This document shows, piece by piece, positions 7,614 through 18,756 of a DNA stretch of 64,000 nucleotides (positions are counted from its first letter, which is position 1; each line of letters opens with the position of its first letter). The stretch is from the NCBI RefSeq assembly GCF_900110415.1, contig NZ_FODR01000002.1, positions 558,001 through 622,000 of the forward strand. The letters are read 5' to 3'. The notes beneath the pieces were generated by a model that saw only the letters and a list, made by a program, of their open reading frames with translations, ran no database searches and was not told the DNA's origin. This DNA is from Mucilaginibacter sp. OK283. GTDB taxonomy: Bacteria > Bacteroidota > Bacteroidia > Sphingobacteriales > Sphingobacteriaceae. Position numbers and translations under genes: made by a program.

Positions 7614-9296
7614 TTAACACCTGTTGGTTAAACAGGTTGTTCCAAAAACGGCTTCGGCTAAGCCTACTTCGTCGGGCGAAAAGGGTAATGTGTACCTGGT
7701 GCCCATTTCGTCGAATTTTTTGCCAGTTGATTTACCAATGGCTATCACCTGCTGGTTGGGCTCTAACAGGTTATCCTGGAAATAGGCCTCTACGTTAGAT
7801 GGGCTGGTAAAAACCAGTACATCAGCGCCGGTTCCTTCTACCTGCTCTTCAATTACAGTTTCGTAAACAGTAAGATCGATTATTTTGGTTTCGGCAGATA
7901 AGCCTTGTTGTATGCTGCGTAAAGAACCTTCGGCGCCGGGAAACAATACTTTAGTGCCGTTGGCTAATGTTGCAAAATCGGCCGCAACTTCGGCTGTATC
8001 GCCACTTTCGCCAACGTAGGCTGCAAAGTGGCCGTTACGGCGCAAGGTATCTTCAGATCCTGAGCCCATTACACCAAATTTTACTTTATTGGATAATTGC
8101 GGCTTTAGTGCAAAGAAATACTCTACCGCATTTTTACTGCTGAAAAATATCCAGTTGATATCTCTTAAAATATAAGGATCAAGCTTATTGATAACAGGTA
8201 CGGTGCGGATAAGCGAACGGGCATCTATATTGATGCCATGTTTTTCCATCGCCTTGCGGAAGTAGCTTTGCTCCGAAAGATCGCGGGTTATAAATACGCT
8301 TTGGGCCAGTTTGCGGTTAGTATCAAACATAGCTACAACCTTTTGGGCCAGGCCAGCTGTAGTATCCGATTTAAGGAACACCCTATCCGGGAATTCATCG
8401 CCTTCATCGGCTTTTGATGTAAATACCTGGTACAGATCATCCTCCTTGCGGCAATAACACCCAAGGGGGAGGTGGCAACCACCGCCGAACAGCTTTAATA
8501 CGGTACGTTCAACAGCCAATTCTTCGGCTACATCCGGGTGGTGCAGTGCTTGCAGGGCTTCAAAAAGTTCCTGGTCGGCTTCACGTATCTGTATAGCCAG
8601 AGCGCCCTGTGCAGGTGCAGGGATCAGCTCGGCAGGGGTTAATTCCTCTACGTGAAATTCGCTTAAATCGATGTTTAAGCGGCTTACACCGGCCTTGGCC
8701 AGCATAATGGCATCATACTTTTCATCGCGTAGTTTACCTATGCGGGTAGGTACGTTGCCACGTAATTCTTCTATCTCCAGGTCGGGGCGGTAGGCCAGTA
8801 ACTGGGCCTTGCGCCTGTTTGATGATGTGCCAACAATAGCTCCATATTTAACAGATAGCTTTTGATGCACATCTACACAATCTTTCAATATCAGCAACAG
8901 TTCAGATGGATCTTCCCGTTCTGAAACTGCTGCGATGATGAGTCCCGGAGGGTTTTCGGTCGGCAAATCTTTATGCGAATGTACCGCAAGGTCAATAGTG
9001 CCGGCTAATAATTCTTCTTCTAATTCTTTCGTGAAAAAACCTTTGCCTTCCAGCTTATCAAAGCTGAGGTTGAGGATACGGTCGCCCTGTGTTTTAATGA
9101 TCTTTAACTCGGCGGTAATGTTGATGGCGGCAAGGCTATCTTTTACAAAATTGGCCTGCCACAGCGCCAATTCGCTGCCACGTGTTCCTATTATCAGTTT
9201 TCTGTCCAAAAGAATGATTGTTTGCAGCTGCAAATTTAATTTTTTATCAGCATGAAAAGGTACAACAACATCACGAATTTTTTCTGATTGCAACAA
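7614..9296 (-). CDS. hemC: HemC-HemD fusion: hydroxymethylbilane synthase / uroporphyrinogen-III synthase
   Basis: This 560-residue protein joins two consecutive enzymes. Residues ~30-335 are porphobilinogen deaminase (HemC): LIIGTRGSELALWQA, AVHSHKDLPTE, and FGGGCHLPLG with the Cys that holds the dipyrromethane cofactor. Residues ~338-560 are HemD-like: SVFITRDLSEQ, WIFFSSKNAVEYFF, a central VMGSGSEDTLRRNG segment and VLVFTSPSNVEAYF. Together they convert porphobilinogen to uroporphyrinogen III, the HemE substrate. No separate hemD is in the window. The first ~29 residues are unlike HemC starts; a TTG at 9209 (before DRKLIIGTRGS) is an alternative start. A terminator separates it from hemB. 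Confidence 0.93.
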   Translation of the reverse strand: MLQSEKIRDVVVPFHADKKLNLQLQTIILLDRKLIIGTRGSELALWQANFVKDSLAAINITAELKIIKTQGDRILNLSFDKLEGKGFFTKELEEELLAGTIDLAVHSHKDLPTENPPGLIIAAVSEREDPSELLLILKDCVDVHQKLSVKYGAIVGTSSNRRKAQLLAYRPDLEIEELRGNVPTRIGKLRDEKYDAIMLAKAGVSRLNIDLSEFHVEELTPAELIPAPAQGALAIQIREADQELFEALQALHHPDVAEELAVERTVLKLFGGGCHLPLGCYCRKEDDLYQVFTSKADEGDEFPDRVFLKSDTTAGLAQKVVAMFDTNRKLAQSVFITRDLSEQSYFRKAMEKHGINIDARSLIRTVPVINKLDPYILRDINWIFFSSKNAVEYFFALKPQLSNKVKFGVMGSGSEDTLRRNGHFAAYVGESGDTAEVAADFATLANGTKVLFPGAEGSLRSIQQGLSAETKIIDLTVYETVIEEQVEGTGADVLVFTSPSNVEAYFQDNLLEPNQQVIAIGKSTGKKFDEMGTRYTLPFSPDEVGLAEAVFGTTCLTNRC

Positions 9297-9369
9297 TATG
9301 ACGGTTAAGTGTGCGATTAATACCTTTTAACGCCATTTCTTTATTAAACATTCCTGCATTGATTAAAGT

Positions 9370-9377
9370 TATCTTTG
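9370..9377 (+). promoter_or_regulatory. Possible -7 box for quinone oxidoreductase
   Basis: TATCTTTG matches TAnnTTTG and lies 127 bp upstream of the next plus-strand gene, with a heptamer repeat between. No clear -33 at the right distance. Confidence 0.3.
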
Positions 9378-9379
9378 AG

Positions 9380-9478
9380 TCTAAGTCTTAAGTACTAAGT
9401 CGCAAGTCCGAAGTCTTGAATTTTCCATGTGAATTATCACCTTTGGCTTCAGGCTTAAGATTTAGCACTTAAGACTAA
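9380..9478. repeat. Heptamer-word inverted repeat (AAGTCnn)
   Basis: Left words from 9380: tctaagt, cttaagt, actaagt, cgcaagt, ccgaagt, cttga. Complementary right words (cttaaga, tttagca, cttaaga, cta) lie at 9453-9478. This family recurs at 34370, 42477 and 54660. Here it lies in the leader between divergent genes, upstream of the quinone oxidoreductase. Confidence 0.8.
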
Positions 9479-9503
9479 AACAGGAATACATCATTTCATC
9501 AAA

Positions 9504-10493
9504 ATGAAAGCAGTTATTATAACCCGCCCCGGCGAACCATCGGTTTTACAGGTACAGGAACGGCCCCAGCCAGCTTATGCCGATAACGAAGTATTAGTTA
9601 AGGTTATGGCCGCGGGTGTTAACCGGCCAGATGTTTTTCAGCGCAAGGGTAATTATCCGCCTCCCGCCGGCGCACCACAGGATATCCCGGGCTTAGAAAT
9701 TGCCGGTATCGTTGTGGCTATTGGTACAACGGTAACCCACCTGATGGTTGGCGATAAAGTTTGCGCCCTGGTTGCAGGCGGCGGTTATGCCGAATATTGT
9801 AATGCTCCCGAAGAACAATGTCTGCCGATACCCGAAAATCTTTCATTTACAGAAGCAGCCTCGTTGCCCGAAACGTTTTTTACCGTTTGGAGCAATGTGT
9901 TTGATCGTGCAGGTTTAAAGGACGGCGAAACATTACTGGTTCATGGGGGCTCAAGTGGTATTGGCGTTGCCGCTATACAAATGGCCAAAGCATTAGGGCA
10001 TACGGTTTATGTAACAGCCGGATCAGCAGATAAATGCCGCTTTTGCGAAGCTTTGGGTGCGGCAAAAGCAATTAACTATAAAACAGAAAACTTTACCGAT
10101 GTTATTAATGATATAACTGCCGGCAAAGGCGTTGATGTGATACTGGATATGATAGGCGGCGATTATACAGCGGGCAACATTAAATCGCTGGCTGTTGAGG
10201 GCCGGTTGGTGCTTATTAATACGATGAACGGCAATAATGTTCAAATTGATTTGGCACAGGTGATGCGAAAGCGATTGACTATTACCGGCTCTGCGCTGCG
10301 CTCGCGCGAGGTAGAATTTAAAGGTGCTATTGCACACAAATTAAAAACGGTTATCTGGCCACTATTGGCATCTGGTCGAATCAAACCTGTTGTTCATGCT
10401 GTTTTCCCTGTTGCCGAAGCCGCAAAAGCCCACGAGCTTATGGAAAGCAGCGGGCATATTGGCAAAATAATGCTTGATTTTGGCGATCAGTAA
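9504..10493 (+). CDS. NAD(P)H quinone oxidoreductase, zinc-free MDR family (PIG3-like)
   Basis: A 329-residue medium-chain dehydrogenase/reductase. The N-terminal GroES-like domain contains AAGVNRPDVFQRKGNYPPP and GLEIAGIV. The Rossmann domain carries VHGGSSGIGVAAIQMAKALG and the quinone-reductase pattern seen in TP53I3/PIG3 and QOR proteins. The zinc ligands of alcohol dehydrogenases are absent. It probably reduces quinones or other electrophilic carbonyls with NADPH; the physiological substrate cannot be read from sequence. It is monocistronic, between the divergent haem cluster and atpD. Confidence 0.88.
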   Translation: MKAVIITRPGEPSVLQVQERPQPAYADNEVLVKVMAAGVNRPDVFQRKGNYPPPAGAPQDIPGLEIAGIVVAIGTTVTHLMVGDKVCALVAGGGYAEYCNAPEEQCLPIPENLSFTEAASLPETFFTVWSNVFDRAGLKDGETLLVHGGSSGIGVAAIQMAKALGHTVYVTAGSADKCRFCEALGAAKAINYKTENFTDVINDITAGKGVDVILDMIGGDYTAGNIKSLAVEGRLVLINTMNGNNVQIDLAQVMRKRLTITGSALRSREVEFKGAIAHKLKTVIWPLLASGRIKPVVHAVFPVAEAAKAHELMESSGHIGKIMLDFGDQ

Positions 10494-10566
10494 CTATAAT
10501 TAAAGCCGACATAAATTATCGTGCAAAAATGTTGCCTTTGCTATTTAAATATTTGGATAGAAATCA

Positions 10567-10574
10567 TAACTTTG
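10567..10574 (+). promoter_or_regulatory. Bacteroidota -7 box for atpD
   Basis: TAACTTTG fits TAnnTTTG 78 bp upstream of the atpD ATG. TTTG at 10537 and 10552 are possible -33 elements, but neither spacing is ideal. Confidence 0.5.
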
Positions 10575-10636
10575 CGCCTCTGAAATAGCATCTTATATTT
10601 TACAAGCAGGATACTATTAAAAAGGAAAATTCTTAA

Positions 10637-12157
<1,521 letters not shown>

Positions 12158-12254
12158 TAGCAAGTATATAGTATCAAGTAGCAAGACTTATTTTAATTTT
12201 GCTACTTGATCTTCATAAATGTACTTGATACTTGATACTAACTACTTGATACTA
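12158..12254. repeat. Heptamer-word inverted repeat (TACTTGA)
   Basis: The left arm begins at the base after the atpD stop: tagcaag, tatatag, tatcaag, tagcaag. The right arm, tacttga, tacttga, tactaac, tacttga, tacta (12222-12254), is complementary and ends 7 bp before the atpC start. The same family fills gaps at 18531, 24365, 44990 and 45466. Confidence 0.88.
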
Positions 12255-12261
12255 TAAAGAA

Positions 12262-12516
12262 ATGACTTTAGAAATTCTTACTCCCGATAAAAAGATCTAC
12301 GAGGGCGAAGCCACATCGGTTACCGTACCTGGTACTTTGGGATTATTTGAGATATTAAACCACCACGCGCCTATCATATCAACCTTACAGGATGGTAAGC
12401 TGGTTGTACGTGGGGGTAACGCCGGTAAAGAAGAAGTGTTTTTTATCAAAGGCGGCGTAGTTGAAGCATTAAACAATAAGGTCATTATTTTAGCCGAAGG
12501 AATTCTGCATAAATAA
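12262..12516 (+). CDS. atpC: F1 ATP synthase epsilon subunit
   Basis: Epsilon binds gamma in the central stalk and regulates ATP hydrolysis. The 84-residue product is the N-terminal beta-sandwich only: LEILTPDKKIYEGEATSV, PGTLGLFEILNHHAPIIS, then FIKGGVVEALNNKVIIL. The helical C-terminal domain of E. coli epsilon (about 50 residues), which inhibits ATPase activity, is absent. Short epsilon subunits are common in Bacteroidota. A strong terminator follows within 20 bp. Confidence 0.93.
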   Translation: MTLEILTPDKKIYEGEATSVTVPGTLGLFEILNHHAPIISTLQDGKLVVRGGNAGKEEVFFIKGGVVEALNNKVIILAEGILHK

Positions 12517-12534
12517 ACTATACCCTTATTTTTC

Positions 12535-12574
12535 AGAAAAAACGTCCGGGTATAGCACCCGGACGTTTTTTTTT
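12535..12574 (+). terminator. Rho-independent terminator after atpC
   Basis: AACGTCCGGGT (12541-12551) and ACCCGGACGTT (12557-12567) form a perfect 11-bp GC-rich stem with a 5-nt loop, followed by a T-run to 12574. It ends the atpD-atpC operon. Confidence 0.95.
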
Positions 12575-13028
12575 GAATGTTTTTTTAATAGGGTTTTTAG
12601 AGAATGAATTATAGGGAGTAAAAAGGCAGGAATATTTATGTCAATTGGCAAATTCAAAAAATAATGCAGTATCATCATCTGCATATCTGCACATCTGGAA
12701 TCTGCACATTTAACAAACTTTTTTAGCCACCAACCCCATTTTAGGAAGAAAATCGGCAATTTACTATGCATGCATAAAATATGTACCGAATACCGTTTTG
12801 AACTTTGGTCTATTTTGTTAAAAATTATGTTCTTTAAATAATTAAAAATACGTAATTTTATATTGTTAAATAAATATATTAAGATATATTATACTTTTTG
12901 AAAAAATAAATCCTGACTATTGTTATTCGCGGTTGCTATATCTACCTTACGTTTATTGATTCAAGCAATCAAATAAACCTGGTCAACAACAAGAATAATT
13001 TATAAAGTTAGTCTACTAAAAAAATAAA
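12575..13028. other. Spacer upstream of the ilv-leu operon
   Basis: No gene seen. At 12677-12710 TCTG recurs every 7-8 bp (atctgca words), another word repeat. From 12830 the sequence is very AT-rich; TATACTTTTTG near 12889, with TTG about 20 bp upstream, is a near-match to a Bacteroidota promoter for ilvD. I saw no T-box, leader peptide with runs of Leu/Ile/Val codons, or riboswitch. Confidence 0.4.
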
Positions 13029-14738
13029 ATGAGTTCATCATCAGATACCACGGCGGCTATAGAATTGAATAAGTATAGCAAAACTTTTACCCAGGATCCA
13101 ACACAGCCGGCTGCACAGGCCATGCTTTATGGTATTGGTTTAACAGACGATGATATGCGCAAAGCCCAGGTTGGTGTGGCAAGTATGGGTTACGATGGTA
13201 ACACTTGTAACATGCACCTGAACGATTTGGCTAAGATAGTTAAACAAGGTATCTGGGATGAGGATATGGTAGGCCTGATATTCCATACCATTGGTGTAAG
13301 TGATGGCATGAGTAATGGTACCGAAGGGATGCGTTATTCTTTAGTGAGCCGCGATATTATTGCCGATTCTATTGAAGCTGTTACAGGCGCACAGTATTAT
13401 GATGGCTTAATTACTTTGCCTGGTTGCGATAAAAACATGCCCGGTTCTATTATGGCCATGGGGCGTTTAAACCGTCCGTCAATTATGGTATACGGGGGCA
13501 CTATTAAACCGGGGCATTGGAAAGGCGAAGACCTGAACATTGTATCGGCATTTGAGGCTTTAGGTAAAAGGATGGCCGGTACTATTGAGGATGTTGATTT
13601 TATGGGCATCATTAAAAATGCCTGCCCAAGCGCGGGCGCATGCGGTGGTATTTATACAGCTAATACGATGGCCGCAGCTATTGAAGCTTTAGGCATGAGT
13701 TTGCCTTATTCATCATCAAACCCGGCGCTAAGCGAAGAGAAAAAAGCCGAGTGCCTGGCGGCAGGAAAGGCTATCAAAATATTGTTAGAGAAAGACATCA
13801 AACCATCAGACATCATGACCCGCGAGGCATTTGAAAATGCTATGGTGATTATTATGGTATTGGGCGGCTCAACCAATGCAGTATTGCACCTGATTGCGAT
13901 GGCCAAAAGTGTTGATGTTAAATTAACCCAGGACGATTTCCAATCGGTAAGTAACCGCATCCCGGTATTGGCCGATATGAAACCAAGCGGTAAATACATG
14001 ATGGAGGATTTACACAACATTGGCGGCATTCCGGCTGTGATGAAGTATTGTTTGGCGCAAGGCTGGTTACATGGCGATTGCCTTACCGTTACCGGTAAAA
14101 CAATTACCGAAAACTTAGCAGATGTACCCGAACTGGAGTTTGATACACAAAAAATTATATGGCCGGTTGAAAAGCCTGTTAAAGTTACCGGTCACTTGCA
14201 GATACTTTACGGCAATATTGCCGAAGGTGGTAGCGTAGCCAAAATTACCGGTAAAGAAGGTACTCATTTTGAAGGCCCTGCCCGCGTGTTTGATGGCGAG
14301 TTTGAACTGATTGCCGGCATCCAGAGCGGCCGAGTCAAAAAAGGTGATGTGGTGGTTATCCGCAACGTAGGCCCTAAAGGCGCCCCGGGTATGCCCGAAA
14401 TGCTTAAGCCAACATCGGCCATTTTTGGTGCGGGTTTAGGCAGCTCGGTAGCATTAATTACCGACGGACGCTTTAGCGGCGGTACACACGGTTTTGTGGT
14501 AGGCCACATCACCCCCGAAGCCTTTGACGGGGGCGCCATTGGCTTAATTAACGACGATGATAAAATTATTATTGATGCAACAACAAATACCATCAATGTA
14601 ATACTATCAGACGAAGAAATGGCAGCACGTAAAGCCGCCTGGAAACAGCCCGCTTTAAAAGCAACCAAAGGTTTATTATACCGTTACGCCAAAACAGTTA
14701 GCTCGGCTGCTGAAGGTTGCGTAACAGACGAAATGTAG
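13029..14738 (+). CDS. ilvD: Dihydroxy-acid dehydratase
   Basis: IlvD dehydrates 2,3-dihydroxy-isovalerate and 2,3-dihydroxy-3-methylvalerate to the keto acids that precede valine and isoleucine. Iron-sulphur ligands lie in [18 protein letters not shown] and [19 protein letters not shown]. The C-terminal half contains [19 protein letters not shown]. The length of 569 is normal. This is the first gene of the ilv-leu operon, and the long AT-rich upstream region probably holds the operon promoter. Confidence 0.97.
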   Translation: MSSSSDTTAAIELNKYSKTFTQDPTQPAAQAMLYGIGLTDDDMRKAQVGVASMGYDGNTCNMHLNDLAKIVKQGIWDEDMVGLIFHTIGVSDGMSNGTEGMRYSLVSRDIIADSIEAVTGAQYYDGLITLPGCDKNMPGSIMAMGRLNRPSIMVYGGTIKPGHWKGEDLNIVSAFEALGKRMAGTIEDVDFMGIIKNACPSAGACGGIYTANTMAAAIEALGMSLPYSSSNPALSEEKKAECLAAGKAIKILLEKDIKPSDIMTREAFENAMVIIMVLGGSTNAVLHLIAMAKSVDVKLTQDDFQSVSNRIPVLADMKPSGKYMMEDLHNIGGIPAVMKYCLAQGWLHGDCLTVTGKTITENLADVPELEFDTQKIIWPVEKPVKVTGHLQILYGNIAEGGSVAKITGKEGTHFEGPARVFDGEFELIAGIQSGRVKKGDVVVIRNVGPKGAPGMPEMLKPTSAIFGAGLGSSVALITDGRFSGGTHGFVVGHITPEAFDGGAIGLINDDDKIIIDATTNTINVILSDEEMAARKAAWKQPALKATKGLLYRYAKTVSSAAEGCVTDEM

Positions 14739-14740
14739 TA

Positions 14741-14828
14741 GCCCCCTAACCCCCTGAAGGGGGAACAGGAGCAAGGGAAAAAGATAAATAATTAAAATAT
14801 ACACTTAACACTCCCCTTTTAGGGGGGA
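14741..14828. repeat. CCCCCTAA palindrome pair, ilvD-ilvB gap
   Basis: GCCCCCTAACCCCCTGAAGG starts two bases after the ilvD stop, and an inverted partner (CTCCCCTTTTAGGGGGGA) lies at 14811-14828, 15 bp before the ilvB ATG. Confidence 0.8.
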
Positions 14829-14843
14829 TAGAGGTCAAAAAAT

Positions 14844-16598
14844 ATGGAGACGCAGACAATAGTTCAGGAAATAGGTGAAACAGCAGAAGAAGCCGCAAAA
14901 ACACCTGTAGTTGAAGTTTCAGGATCGGTAGCATTATTGGAGGCATTGATTGTTGAAGGTGTTGATACCATCTTCGGTTATCCGGGTGGTGCAATTATGC
15001 CCATTTATGATGCTTTGTTTGATTACAATGATAAGCTGAACCATATCCTGGTCCGCCATGAGCAGGGTGGTATCCATGCGGGGCAGGGTTATGCGCGTAC
15101 GTCCGGTAAAGTGGGTGTTGTGTTTGCAACCAGTGGCCCTGGTGCAACTAACCTGGTAACAGGCCTGGCTGATGCGCAAATTGATAGCACACCATTGGTA
15201 TGTATCACCGGCCAGGTTTTCGCGCATCTTTTAGGTACCGATGCTTTTCAGGAAACCGATGTAATTAACATTACTACCCCGGTAACCAAATGGAACTACC
15301 AGGTAACAGATGCCAACGAGATCCCTGAAGTGATTGCCAAGGCATTTTACATTGCCAGAAGCGGCCGCCCTGGACCAGTATTGATCGATATTACAAAAAA
15401 CGCGCAGATCCAGCTGTTTAACTATAAAGGTTATACACCCTGCAACCATATCCGCAGCTACAGGCCAAAACCTATAGTTCGCCCGCAGTATATCCAGGAA
15501 GCTGCCGCTTTAATTAACGAAGCTAAAAAACCATTTATCCTTTTTGGCCAGGGCGTAATTTTGGGCAGTGCCGAGCAGGAATTTAAAGCTTTTGTTGAAA
15601 AAAGCGGGATTCCGGCAGCATGGACTGTTTTAGGTGCGGGCGCTATCCCAACAGATCACCCTTTAAATGTGGGTATGCTGGGCATGCACGGCAACTACGG
15701 GCCAAACGTATTAACCAACGAATGCGATGTGTTAATTGCCATAGGTATGCGTTTTGACGACCGTGTAACCGGCCGCCTTGATAAATATGCCAAACAGGCA
15801 AAGGTTATCCACCTGGATATTGATCCGGCCGAGATTGACAAAAACGTAAAATCGACCGTACCTGTTTGGGGCGATTGTAAAGAAACGTTGCCGTTGCTTA
15901 CCGCCTTGGTAGATGAAAAACAGCATACTGAATGGCTTGCTAAATTCAATGAATACACCCGCCAGGAAGTGCAGCAGGTAATTGAAAAAGAACTTAACCC
16001 GACTACAGTTGAAATGACGATGGGCGAAGTAATTAAACAACTTAACGAAATTACCAAAGGCGAAGCAGTAATAGTAACCGACGTAGGTCAGCACCAGATG
16101 GTGGCCTGCCGTTATGCTCAATTTAACAATACCCGCAGCAACGTTACCAGTGGCGGTTTAGGTACTATGGGCTTTGCCCTGCCGGCAGCTATAGGCGCTA
16201 AATTTGGCGCGCAGCACCGTACCGTAGTAGCTATTATCGGCGACGGCGGTTTCCAGATGACCTGCCAGGAATTAGGTACAATTATGCAAAGCGGTATCGA
16301 TGTAAAAATTATCATCCTGAACAACCGGTTCCTGGGCATGGTAAGGCAATGGCAGGAATTGTTTAACTCGCGCCGTTACTCGTTTGTTGATATTCAAAGC
16401 CCGGATTTTGTGGCGCTGGCAGCAGCATACCGCATCCCCGGCAAGTGTATTGATGACCGTAAGGATCTTCCATCGGCATTAAATGAAATGCTGAGCAACA
16501 AAGGATCGTTCCTTTTAGAAGTAATGGTTACCAAGGAGAATAACGTATTCCCGATGGTACCGCAAGGTTGCAGTGTAAGCGAAATCAGGTTAAAATAG
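14844..16598 (+). CDS. ilvB: Acetolactate synthase large (catalytic) subunit
   Basis: A ThDP-dependent enzyme that makes 2-acetolactate from two pyruvates, or 2-aceto-2-hydroxybutyrate from pyruvate and 2-oxobutyrate. Domains in order: N-terminal pyrimidine-binding domain with the catalytic Glu in VRHEQGGIHAGQGYAR, central FAD-binding domain (about 210-350), and C-terminal PP domain with GDGGFQMTCQELGT and the Mg motif ending NNRFLGMVRQWQ. 584 residues, including a ~25-residue N-terminal tail. The small subunit follows 41 bp downstream. Confidence 0.97.
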   Translation: METQTIVQEIGETAEEAAKTPVVEVSGSVALLEALIVEGVDTIFGYPGGAIMPIYDALFDYNDKLNHILVRHEQGGIHAGQGYARTSGKVGVVFATSGPGATNLVTGLADAQIDSTPLVCITGQVFAHLLGTDAFQETDVINITTPVTKWNYQVTDANEIPEVIAKAFYIARSGRPGPVLIDITKNAQIQLFNYKGYTPCNHIRSYRPKPIVRPQYIQEAAALINEAKKPFILFGQGVILGSAEQEFKAFVEKSGIPAAWTVLGAGAIPTDHPLNVGMLGMHGNYGPNVLTNECDVLIAIGMRFDDRVTGRLDKYAKQAKVIHLDIDPAEIDKNVKSTVPVWGDCKETLPLLTALVDEKQHTEWLAKFNEYTRQEVQQVIEKELNPTTVEMTMGEVIKQLNEITKGEAVIVTDVGQHQMVACRYAQFNNTRSNVTSGGLGTMGFALPAAIGAKFGAQHRTVVAIIGDGGFQMTCQELGTIMQSGIDVKIIILNNRFLGMVRQWQELFNSRRYSFVDIQSPDFVALAAAYRIPGKCIDDRKDLPSALNEMLSNKGSFLLEVMVTKENNVFPMVPQGCSVSEIRLK

Positions 16599-16624
16599 GC
16601 CCCCTAACCCCCTAAAGGGGGAAC
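16599..16624. repeat. CCCCCTAA palindrome, ilvB-ilvN gap
   Basis: One GCCCCCTAACCCCCTAAAGG unit followed by GGGAAC starts at the base after the ilvB stop. Its AAAGGGGGAAC end lies just upstream of the ilvN start and could double as a purine-rich translation signal. Confidence 0.8.
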
Positions 16625-16639
16625 TTAAAAAAAGAAATC

Positions 16640-17242
16640 ATGACCCAGGATACAGAAAAACAGGAATTTAATATCACGGTTTATACGGAAAACCAGATTG
16701 GTTTATTAAACCGGATAGCTATTATATTTACACGCCGTAAAATTAATATTGATAGTTTGAATACGTCTCCATCAGAGATAGAGCATATTCACCGTTTCAA
16801 TATTGTAATTACCGAATCGGAGGATGTGGTACGCAAACTTACCCGCCAGATTGAAAAACAGGTAGAGGTATTAAAAGTATACTACCATACCAACGAAGAT
16901 GTGATTTGGCAGGAAATGGCGTTATATAAAGTATCGACAGATGTAATTGCCGAGAAGGTAAGTGTTGAGCGTTTATTGCGCGAAAATGGCGCCCGCGCTG
17001 TAGTGATCCGTAAAGATTATACGGTGTTTGAAACTACCGGCCACCGCGAGGAAACAGATAACCTGATCAGTATTTTGCAGCCTTACGGCCTGATTGAGTT
17101 TGTGCGCAGCGCCCGTGTTGCAATTATTAAAGATAGTGACGGATTTAACCGTAAATTGCGCGAGTTTGAGCGCCTTGAACCGGGCGAAGACGTTATTGAG
17201 AACGAATATTTAAACCAGGGACAGAAAGTATTTACGATGTAA
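16640..17242 (+). CDS. ilvN: Acetolactate synthase small (regulatory) subunit
   Basis: The regulatory partner of IlvB. The N-terminal ACT domain (about residues 10-85) begins NITVYTENQIGLLNRIAIIF and binds the feedback inhibitor, usually valine. A second domain (about 95-175) follows, with RLLRENGARAVVIRKDYTVFE. At 200 residues it is slightly longer than E. coli IlvH (163) because of a C-terminal tail. It should confer feedback control on the operon's first common enzyme. Confidence 0.93.
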   Translation: MTQDTEKQEFNITVYTENQIGLLNRIAIIFTRRKINIDSLNTSPSEIEHIHRFNIVITESEDVVRKLTRQIEKQVEVLKVYYHTNEDVIWQEMALYKVSTDVIAEKVSVERLLRENGARAVVIRKDYTVFETTGHREETDNLISILQPYGLIEFVRSARVAIIKDSDGFNRKLREFERLEPGEDVIENEYLNQGQKVFTM

Positions 17243-17246
17243 AGAG

Positions 17247-17376
17247 GAGGTGAAAGGCTAAAGCTGAAAGGCGAAAGGTCGGCCACCCAAAAACGTCATT
17301 GCGAGGCACGAAGCAATCCCGAACTATACAGGGCGGATATGCTAATCGGGGATTGCTTCGTACCTCGCAATGACGG
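17247..17376. repeat. GAAAGGn heptamers plus CATTGCGAGG palindrome, ilvN-ilvC gap
   Basis: Heptamers gtgaaag, gctaaag, ctgaaag, gcgaaag run from 17247 to about 17276, starting just after the ilvN stop. A full long palindrome follows: CGTCATTGCGAGGCACGAAG onward (17294-17320) and its complement (17348-17376). Confidence 0.85.
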
Positions 17377-17466
17377 TTCAATTAGATAACCTAAAATAAT
17401 TATAAAATCAAAATCGGTGAAATCATCTATAAAACGGTGAAATCCCAAAAAACAAACAATAAAACA

Positions 17467-18525
17467 ATGGCAAAATTAAATTTCGGCGGTACCGAAGAAA
17501 ATGTGGTTACCCGCGATGAGTTCCCTTTATCAAAAGCTCAGGAAGTACTAAAAGATGAAGTTGTAGCAGTAATTGGCTATGGCGTTCAAGGTCCGGGCCA
17601 GGCGCTTAACCAAAAAGACAATGGCATCAATGTTATTGTTGGTCAGCGTAAAGGCACAAAAACATGGGATAAAGCTGTAAGCGATGGCTTTGTACCGGGC
17701 GAAACCCTTTTTGAAATTGAAGAGGCTTTACAAAGAGGAACTGTAATTTGCTACTTACTAAGCGATGCTGCACAAATTGCTTTATGGCCGACTGTAAAAA
17801 AACACCTTACTCCGGGTAAAGCATTATACTTCTCTCACGGGTTTGGTATCACTTTTAATGAGCAGACAGGCATCGTTCCTCCTGCCGATGTTGACGTATT
17901 TTTGGTTGCCCCTAAAGGTTCAGGTACTTCATTACGCCGTATGTTCCTGCAGGGCCGTGGCTTGAACTCAAGCTACGCTATTTTCCAGGATGCTACAGGC
18001 AAAGCGTTTGATCGTGTAATTTCATTAGGTATTGCTGTAGGCAGCGGTTACTTATTTGAAACCAACTTCAAGAAAGAAGTATACAGCGATTTAACCGGCG
18101 AGCGTGGTACGCTGATGGGCTGTATCCAGGGTATTTTTGCCGCTCAGTACGATGTATTGCGTGCAAATGGTCACTCACCATCTGAGGCTTTTAACGAAAC
18201 TGTTGAAGAGTTAACCCAATCATTAATGCCATTAGTTGCAGAAAATGGTATGGATTGGATGTATGCCAATTGCTCAACTACAGCACAACGTGGTGCTTTA
18301 GATTGGTGGAAAAAATTCCGTGATGCCACTAAACCGGTATTTGAAGAATTATACAAAAGCGTTGCAACCGGCAAAGAATCACAACGTTCAATTGATTTGA
18401 ACAGCCAGCCGGATTACCGCGAAAAATTAGACGCCGAGCTGAAAGAATTACGCGAAAGCGAATTATGGCTTGCAGGTAAAACTGTACGCAGCTTACGCCC
18501 TGAAAACCAGGTTGTAGAAGCGTAA
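17467..18525 (+). CDS. ilvC: Ketol-acid reductoisomerase (NADP+)
   Basis: IlvC isomerises and reduces 2-acetolactate (or the ethyl analogue) to the dihydroxy acid used by IlvD. The N-terminal Rossmann fold has VAVIGYGVQGPGQALN and the cofactor loop VIVGQRKGTKTWD. The knotted helical domain includes LTGERGTLMGCIQGIF, PSEAFNETVEELTQSL and MYANCSTTAQRGALDWW, with the metal-binding acidic residues. I start at MAKLNFGGTEEN (17467; 352 residues). The frame is open to 17437, but those ten codons do not resemble the family. Confidence 0.96.
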   Translation: MAKLNFGGTEENVVTRDEFPLSKAQEVLKDEVVAVIGYGVQGPGQALNQKDNGINVIVGQRKGTKTWDKAVSDGFVPGETLFEIEEALQRGTVICYLLSDAAQIALWPTVKKHLTPGKALYFSHGFGITFNEQTGIVPPADVDVFLVAPKGSGTSLRRMFLQGRGLNSSYAIFQDATGKAFDRVISLGIAVGSGYLFETNFKKEVYSDLTGERGTLMGCIQGIFAAQYDVLRANGHSPSEAFNETVEELTQSLMPLVAENGMDWMYANCSTTAQRGALDWWKKFRDATKPVFEELYKSVATGKESQRSIDLNSQPDYREKLDAELKELRESELWLAGKTVRSLRPENQVVEA

Positions 18526-18530
18526 GATAT

Positions 18531-18750
18531 GTATCAAGTAGTTAGTATCAGGTAGCAAGATTTTTGATTTGCAGCAGGTACTAACTACTTGTTATAATAC
18601 CAGTACTGTGTCAAACAAAATCAACTCAACGACTCTCGTGTACCTGTCTTGATACTTGATACTTACTACTCGATACTATATGCCGTATCAAAATCAAGCT
18701 GACAGCTTACGCAGCGGTCTTGATACTTGATACTTACTACTTGATACTAT
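18531..18750. repeat. Heptamer-word repeats (TACTTGA), ilvC-leuC gap
   Basis: gtatcaagtagttagtatca begins 6 bp after the ilvC stop. Inverted words appear at ~18589-18597. Two right-arm blocks of cttgata, cttgata, cttacta words follow (18649-18680 and 18718-18750), each introduced by a similar tract. The last block ends 6 bp before leuC. The doubled right arm suggests duplication of the unit. Confidence 0.82.
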
Positions 18751-18756
18751 AACACC

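Noticed and set aside
14264..14668. Long minus-strand ORF inside ilvD
   Set aside because: It is antisense to a conserved part of ilvD; the same holds for many other antisense ORFs in ilvB, leuB, hemE and rplB.
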